Source: Przewalskia tangutica (Eukaryota > Streptophyta > Magnoliopsida > Solanales > Solanaceae). From it: DNA of 64,000 nucleotides. Shown here piece by piece: positions 59,190 to 64,000 of the stretch; the stretch's first letter is position 1, and each line of letters starts with the position of its first letter. Location of the stretch: NCBI GenBank assembly GCA_029844215.1, contig CM056726.1, positions 74,329,548 to 74,393,547 of the forward strand, read 5' to 3'. The notes under the pieces were generated by a model. That model searched no databases. It worked only from the letters and a program-made list of their open reading frames with translations, and was not told the origin of the DNA. The translations under genes and the position numbers were made by a program.

Positions 59190-60116
59190 CGCTCAGCCCC
59201 CCGAAGGAGTCGATCTGGTACCAAGTATGTGAAATCAGAAAATCGTAAATGAAATCATAATAGTCTATATAAAGCAGAGACATGTATGATAACCAAACTA
59301 CGATACACATATAATGATTATATCAAGTCGTGGTCTCACGCCTCCGGTCATTTACTCAAATATAATTATGGGTCTCACGCCACAACATCGATCGTGCGTG
59401 GAATACCTTCCTCGCCGGCGATCTATGATATGATAACATCAAGAAGTACACGAACACCAAGTCCTACCGATGCCAAAGCCGTAATAACAATACAATACAA
59501 CCAAACCACGGGCGACACGGCAAGTGCGAGCCGACTACGAGATACCAAGGCGGCCACGTAGCTGGCCGGCAAGTCAGGTGACCACCAGTACCAAGGCGTA
59601 TCACGAGACTTCGCCACTACATTGAACGGGCAAGTGCGAGGGCTAACTACTGTGCAAGGCCGTATCAGCCACGAGGCGGGCAATCTGAAGCCGACCACCA
59701 GGTACCAAGGCCGAACAGTAAGAAACCTCATGGAGAGCTAGTCCATGGAATAACACTATCATCAGGAGCATACCCGTGAAATTTTCCGTCACTGCCGGTA
59801 CGTCCAAGTAAGTCCTCAACAAGTCAACCGGCCCTCCATTGAGAGACGCGGTAATATAGAACACAATTCTTGCATAACAAAGGCTATCACAACAAGCATA
59901 GGCAAGTTACACAACAATAAGCATAGGCAAGTTACACAACAACAAGCATAGGCGAGTTATCCACAACTCAAGGTACTTTCATTTTATGTCAAAGTTCGGG
60001 TTTTAATCCTAAAGTACTACGTACGTTAAGTTCCTTTTAAAGATCCATTCCCTTTTATAAAAGTCACCCGATACCCGTAGCATAAAATAGAGTGACTTAT
60101 ATCCTTTAAGTAAACC
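59190..60116 (-). mobile_element. 5' LTR of element B, truncated by element D
   Basis: From CAGCCCCCCGAAGGAGTCG it follows the family T LTR and carries the same cassette (59440-59745) and AGCATAGGCAAGTTAC repeats (59875-59965) as the B 3' LTR, which supports pairing. It stops at AAGTAAACC where the LTR of element D begins. Confidence 0.75.
59440..59745 (-). repeat. Degenerate minisatellite in element B 5' LTR
   Basis: Same cassette and order as 53880-54180. Confidence 0.75.
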
Positions 60117-60699
60117 TGTAACGCCCCGAACCCGGGCCCGTTACTGGTGCCTTACCCCGGGCACCCTAGTGATACAACATCAGAGAAAACCAGAGGAAAA
60201 TAAAACACGAGTCATGAAACAAGAGATATAATAAATAAACAGGCCAACCAAAACAGTTGCCTTCAGTATATACATAAAAACCCGAACAGTTATCCTTTTT
60301 ACTAACCCCGCCACAACACTCTGCACTTAAGATTTACAACAACTATGACGGACGGGGCCGCGTACCACGAATGTACAAGAACCTACAACTCAGTGGAAAC
60401 ATACCAAAGATAAGCCTCCAAGGAAACGGAGCTTTCAACACGCTGAAATGAGATCCTAAGAGCGGGGATCCACGATCGATGTACCTCGACTGCGGCGTAA
60501 CGCGGCCGAAGGAGGTCGATCTGGCAGTACAGTATGTGAAATCACAAATCAGTAAATGAAATCATAATAGCCTAAAAAGCGGGAGACATGTATGATAACC
60601 AAAATACAAGATGCGCAACATAAAAGCGATCAAGTCGTGGACTCACGCCTCAAAGTCACCACTAAATATAACTATGGGTCTCACGCCACAACATCCATC

Positions 60700-60995
60700 A
60701 TGTTCGCATCACGGCCGCGTGCCCGGAATCTGCATCGGTGTAGACATGTCCATGATGCAACAATAATAACAAGGCCGCGTGGCCGTACCGAATCTGCGCC
60801 GGTGTAGACATGCCCATGTAACCTCAATAACAATATCTTGGGTGGTCAACCTGCCGTAGCCACATGCCCCGGAATCTGCGTCGGTGTGAACGCGTCCATG
60901 TTGCGGTAATAACCATATATCGGGTAATCCACCGACGCGTGGCCGCGTGCCGGAATCTGCGTCGGTGTAGACATGTCCATGTGACATCAACAACA
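60700..60995 (-). repeat. ~65-bp minisatellite (GTCGGTGTAGACATGTCCATG type)
   Basis: Four units sharing GGAATCTGCRTCGGTGTAGA, CATGTCCATG and CCGCGTGGCCG. This cassette is in no other LTR of the window. Confidence 0.82.
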
Positions 60996-61524
60996 AGACG
61001 AATCAAAATGGAAACATACGTGGAATTCTCCATCACCGCCGACGTCAAGTAAGTTCTCAACAAGTCAACCTACTCTATCGAGAGGCGGTAATACGAAATA
61101 CCACACTTGCACAACAAAGGCTATCATCACAAGCATAGGCAAGTTTCACAACAACAAGCATAGGCGAGTTTCACAACAACAAGCATAGGCAAGTTTCACA
61201 ACAACAAGCATAGGCAAGTTGCACAACAACTCAAAGTACTTTCATTTTATGCCAAAGTCCGGTTTTAACCTAAAGTACTACGTCGTTAAATTCTTTAAAG
61301 AGATCCATTACTTTTATCAAAGTCACCCGATACGTAGTATTAGAATGACCAACCCACATTCCTTTTCAAAATCAAGTAACAACATTCTTTTCCTAAGTTC
61401 CGGTTGCCTAGTTTCAATTACTCGAGGTTCTCATTTTCAAATGGTTTCATAGTTCCCAAACTTAATCACTTGATTCCTTTTTAGAACAATTGAGTAATAT
61501 ATGTCTCACGTGAGTAGGTTATTC

Positions 61525-61690
61525 TTGTTTACAACATTCTTATTACAATGACCATGATCTAGAAAATGTAATATCATTTTGTCTTATCTTAGTTTCTATG
61601 CAGATGGAGGTTTCTCTTGGTTTTAATAATACAATTCATTAGTCAAGAAATTTTCCTTTATTAACGCTGCGGTGGTGTCGATACACATTC
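61525..61690 (-). repeat. Conserved LTR module (M-block) in element D LTR
   Basis: Reversed, with TTAGTTTCTATGCAGATGG; slightly more diverged at its end (TTAACGCTGCGGTGG). Confidence 0.75.
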
Positions 61691-63581
61691 GATTTCAAAT
61701 CAGTAAAACATTATCCCTTTAAAAAAAACCAAGTACTCATTACTCACGAATGAGGTTTCACACAAACATTCACCTTAAAACAAATAAGTTAAGTCTCTTA
61801 TCTTATAAGATCAAGTCTCTTAACTTCTAACATCAGTAAACCATTTTCTTTACCTCTCTTAAGACATTATACCTAACTCCCCATAAAGCTAGTATAACTC
61901 TTTTTAAAACCTTTAAAACCAAGTGTTACTCTCCTTCAAAACGATTTATACATCTTTTGAAATACAAAGAAGTTCTTTATTATAACAAGCGCTTATAATT
62001 CACATCAGTTACCTTTTAAAACCACAAAGTATTTTCTTACCTACATAAAGCTGTTATAACCAACTTCCCATAAATCCGTTATAACACTTTATGTTTTAAA
62101 ACAATCAAAAACAGTTAACACATGTACGTCTACCGTACTACATAGTTCACACATATCATGCTAGAAGAGATAGGAAGAGGTTCACATACCTCGCGACGAG
62201 TATCGACTAATAGCAAAATGCTCCAAGTACTTCAAACCGTCGGCTACTCCTTAAGCCACGTAGATCGCACCACACGTAGTACTTCAACCTATAAGGCCAC
62301 AAGGCGCTTATTAACATCTAGATCTCATTGCTCCATATTCTACAGAAAATTCGGTGGCCTCCCCGCATGGCAGCGTTAATCTCTCCTCTCTACCGAGGCT
62401 ACCAAGCCAACCGAGGGGTTTGCACACCTAACGGCGTGTATAATTCTACTCACGAGAATACTACACAAGTCTCATGTCTGACCCTATGTAATTACGATTC
62501 GATTCTCTTATTTATCCTTCTATGTGTTTCTTGTTCAATTCTTATTCAGCTTAAGTCAAAAGACATTGAAGCGAACTACGTTCAGTTCTATTCAATATTC
62601 ATTCTATATATAGTATACTTCAACTATATATTCTAACAATCATGTAATTTCCAATTACAATAGGGGGACAAGATATTTACCTCGATAAGCCCAAAATTAT
62701 CCGAGTTAAATGTCGCTCTTGAACAAGGTTTAGCTCATACTCCGTGTGCTCCAACACGCTCCAAGAAACCCTTAGAAGTGTCTACACAACTTCTACTTAA
62801 TACTTCAACTACGGGTGAATATTTCCTTTAGGGTTTCGTTTAGTGGCTAAAGGAGGTATAATCGTATTTTCCGGGTTTTTGTATAAGTGGTACTTTGGAA
62901 AGTACTATAAGGTATAAGGGCTAGAGTATTTTGGGCATTATAACAATACTAGGAGAGTATTTCTATATCACAAAGGGGTATTTATACGAGACAACTAGGC
63001 TAGGGGTACCCTCGGCGAGCTTATGAGGGGAGGGTGTGGTGGCTCTCGGCCAAGCTCAACTAGGAGGGGGGGAGAGGGACGAAAAGCTCAAGCTAAGAGG
63101 GAGTAGTTTGAGACTTAGATAGATTGCTCAATTTTTGGATGAAGAAAGTTCATCAACTAAGGGGGTATTTATAGGTCAAGTGAAGGCCAACCAATGGCCA
63201 AGATGGTGCCAAGTGCAAGGCAAGTGTAAGGCCAAGATTAAGCCATGTGCAACCTTATCCATCTACCCAAAATATCCTACCAACTCCTTGACCACCAATT
63301 CAACACAAAAAACGTGCCACACTCCCCATTCTCGTCCGCCAACCATCACCAATTGGGGTGACATGTGTCGCCCTTTTTTTGGTCAAAATTTTTACGTCTC
63401 TCGTAAAAATCCGAAAAAATTATAATTGACATCGCCGGAAATTCCCCTCCCAAAGCTGTGAAAACTTTTCGTCTAAAAACGACTCTAACCGGGTGTTGTG
63501 TACAAATTTCGAATCTTGCCTATCTTAAGGCTCAAATTTTATACGTCGCCTTACGTACATACTCGGAAATACGGTATAACA

Positions 63582-63592
63582 TTCTCCTCTTT
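63582..63592 (-). other. Polypurine tract, element D
   Basis: TTCTCCTCTTT; the minus strand is AAAGAGGAGAA before the LTR. Confidence 0.75.
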
Positions 63593-64000
63593 AGAAACAT
63601 TCGTCGCATGTTCCTTCTCAAGACGGATAACGATGAGTTCTTCTAATAAGTTGCCAACGCCACAATGGCCACGAAACACGCGTAAATACTTACATCCAAG
63701 TCCACGAGGAAACACCTCTAACATCACAAACTTTGTCACTTTGCTGCGAGGTTCTAGTGTCACTCCGGCTACCCAACAAATGGTACCGGACTGCATGCGA
63801 TTCCTGAGGTCTAAAATATACATCCTTCGCACCTACATTTCACAAAAGAAACGATCACACACGTTCACTTCTCCCCTATCTCGTCGTACCCTTCTCGAAC
63901 ACTCGAGCTCTTTCTAGTATCCGTACCACACTTCCGTCAACGTTTGTTTCCAACCCTTGGAGTTACTACCTCCAAACTTGGTCATCTTACTACCCTCGAT
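63593..64000 (-). mobile_element. Element D internal region, runs off the window
   Basis: Follows the element B PPT-proximal text (AAGACGGATAACGATGA, AAGTTGCCAACGCCACA, CTCCAAACTTGGTCATCTTA) except for the ~80-bp segment at 63731-63812. No coding remnant is visible. Confidence 0.7.
63731..63812. repeat. Anomalous ~80-bp segment, copy 2 (inside element D)
   Basis: Same segment as 59034-59112. In element A the equivalent place (about 44085-44105) has the flanks CACAA and CCGAGGTCTAAAATA without this insert. Confidence 0.7.

Larger units (their letters stand above)
60117..63581 (-). mobile_element. 3' LTR of element D, family T, minus strand (3.47 kb)
   Basis: The plus strand starts TGTAACGCCCCGAACCCGGG and ends CTCGGAAATACGGTATAACA, followed by a polypurine tract. 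It is inserted in the B 5' LTR after AAACC. M-block at 61525-61690, its own cassette at 60700-60995, AGCATAGGCAAGTT repeats at 61120-61230, TATA at 63166-63173 with five C. Confidence 0.88.

Noticed and set aside
53241..63581. Elements B and D as one tandem element sharing an LTR
   Set aside because: The B 5' LTR stops mid-text at 60116 and D begins with its own terminus and a different minisatellite cassette. This fits nested insertion better.
1..64000. Any intact host gene, tRNA or rRNA
   Set aside because: I found no multi-domain frame, splice-consistent coding series, cloverleaf or rRNA-like block. All recognisable coding similarity is to transposable elements.

Overview
This window reads as repeat-filled intergenic DNA from a large plant nuclear genome, most likely a eudicot. 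I found no intact host gene, no tRNA or rRNA and no CRISPR array. The evidence for a plant is the layered Ty3/gypsy LTR retrotransposons, primer-binding sites matching plant initiator-Met tRNA, Tat/Ogre-type and plant-transposon-type protein remnants, a hAT-like insertion, and many unrelated minisatellites. I cannot name the species.

One retrotransposon family dominates, called here family T. It looks Tekay/Del-like (chromovirus). Its LTRs are very long, about 3.4-3.7 kb (one copy 2.1 kb). They begin TGTTAYACCCCG and end in a GC-rich hairpin plus CGTGACA. Layout: 1-1665 LTR fragment; 2025-6387 a gypsy 5' LTR split by a family T solo LTR (2533-6021), then PBS and a broken gag-protease (6600-8040); 8073-8847 a ~178-bp satellite; 8848-12345 an LTR, polypurine tract and plant-transposon ORF of another gypsy-type element on the minus strand; 12346-27040 mostly a decayed minus-strand Tat/Ogre-like element with minisatellites in its 3' region, a hAT-like insertion (18678-19381), a solo family T LTR (21045-24787) and a broken pol (24800-26990).

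27041-27674 is a family T LTR tail, followed by an unexplained duplicated Gly-rich stretch (27675-29709). Solo LTR 29710-33216 comes next. A three-deep nest starts at 34168: an LTR receives a solo LTR (35866-39602, target duplication TGAAA) and then a minus-strand internally deleted element A (40475-51894), whose 5' LTR received another solo LTR (48268-50355, duplication TTTCT). The window ends with an LTR fragment, minus-strand element B (53241-60116) and the 3' part of a related element D (60117-64000).

Nothing here works together as a cellular pathway. The notable biology is in the LTRs. A conserved promoter block (CCAAT, G-box, TATA, poly-C) sits about 300-500 bp into the LTR. A conserved ~190-bp module is present in some copies and absent in others. 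A single hypervariable position holds unrelated minisatellite cassettes in different copies. Elements A and B share the same gag-spacer arrangement, which suggests a non-autonomous subfamily and not two independent wrecks. Many copy-to-copy differences fall at CNG-rich spots and may be sequencing error.
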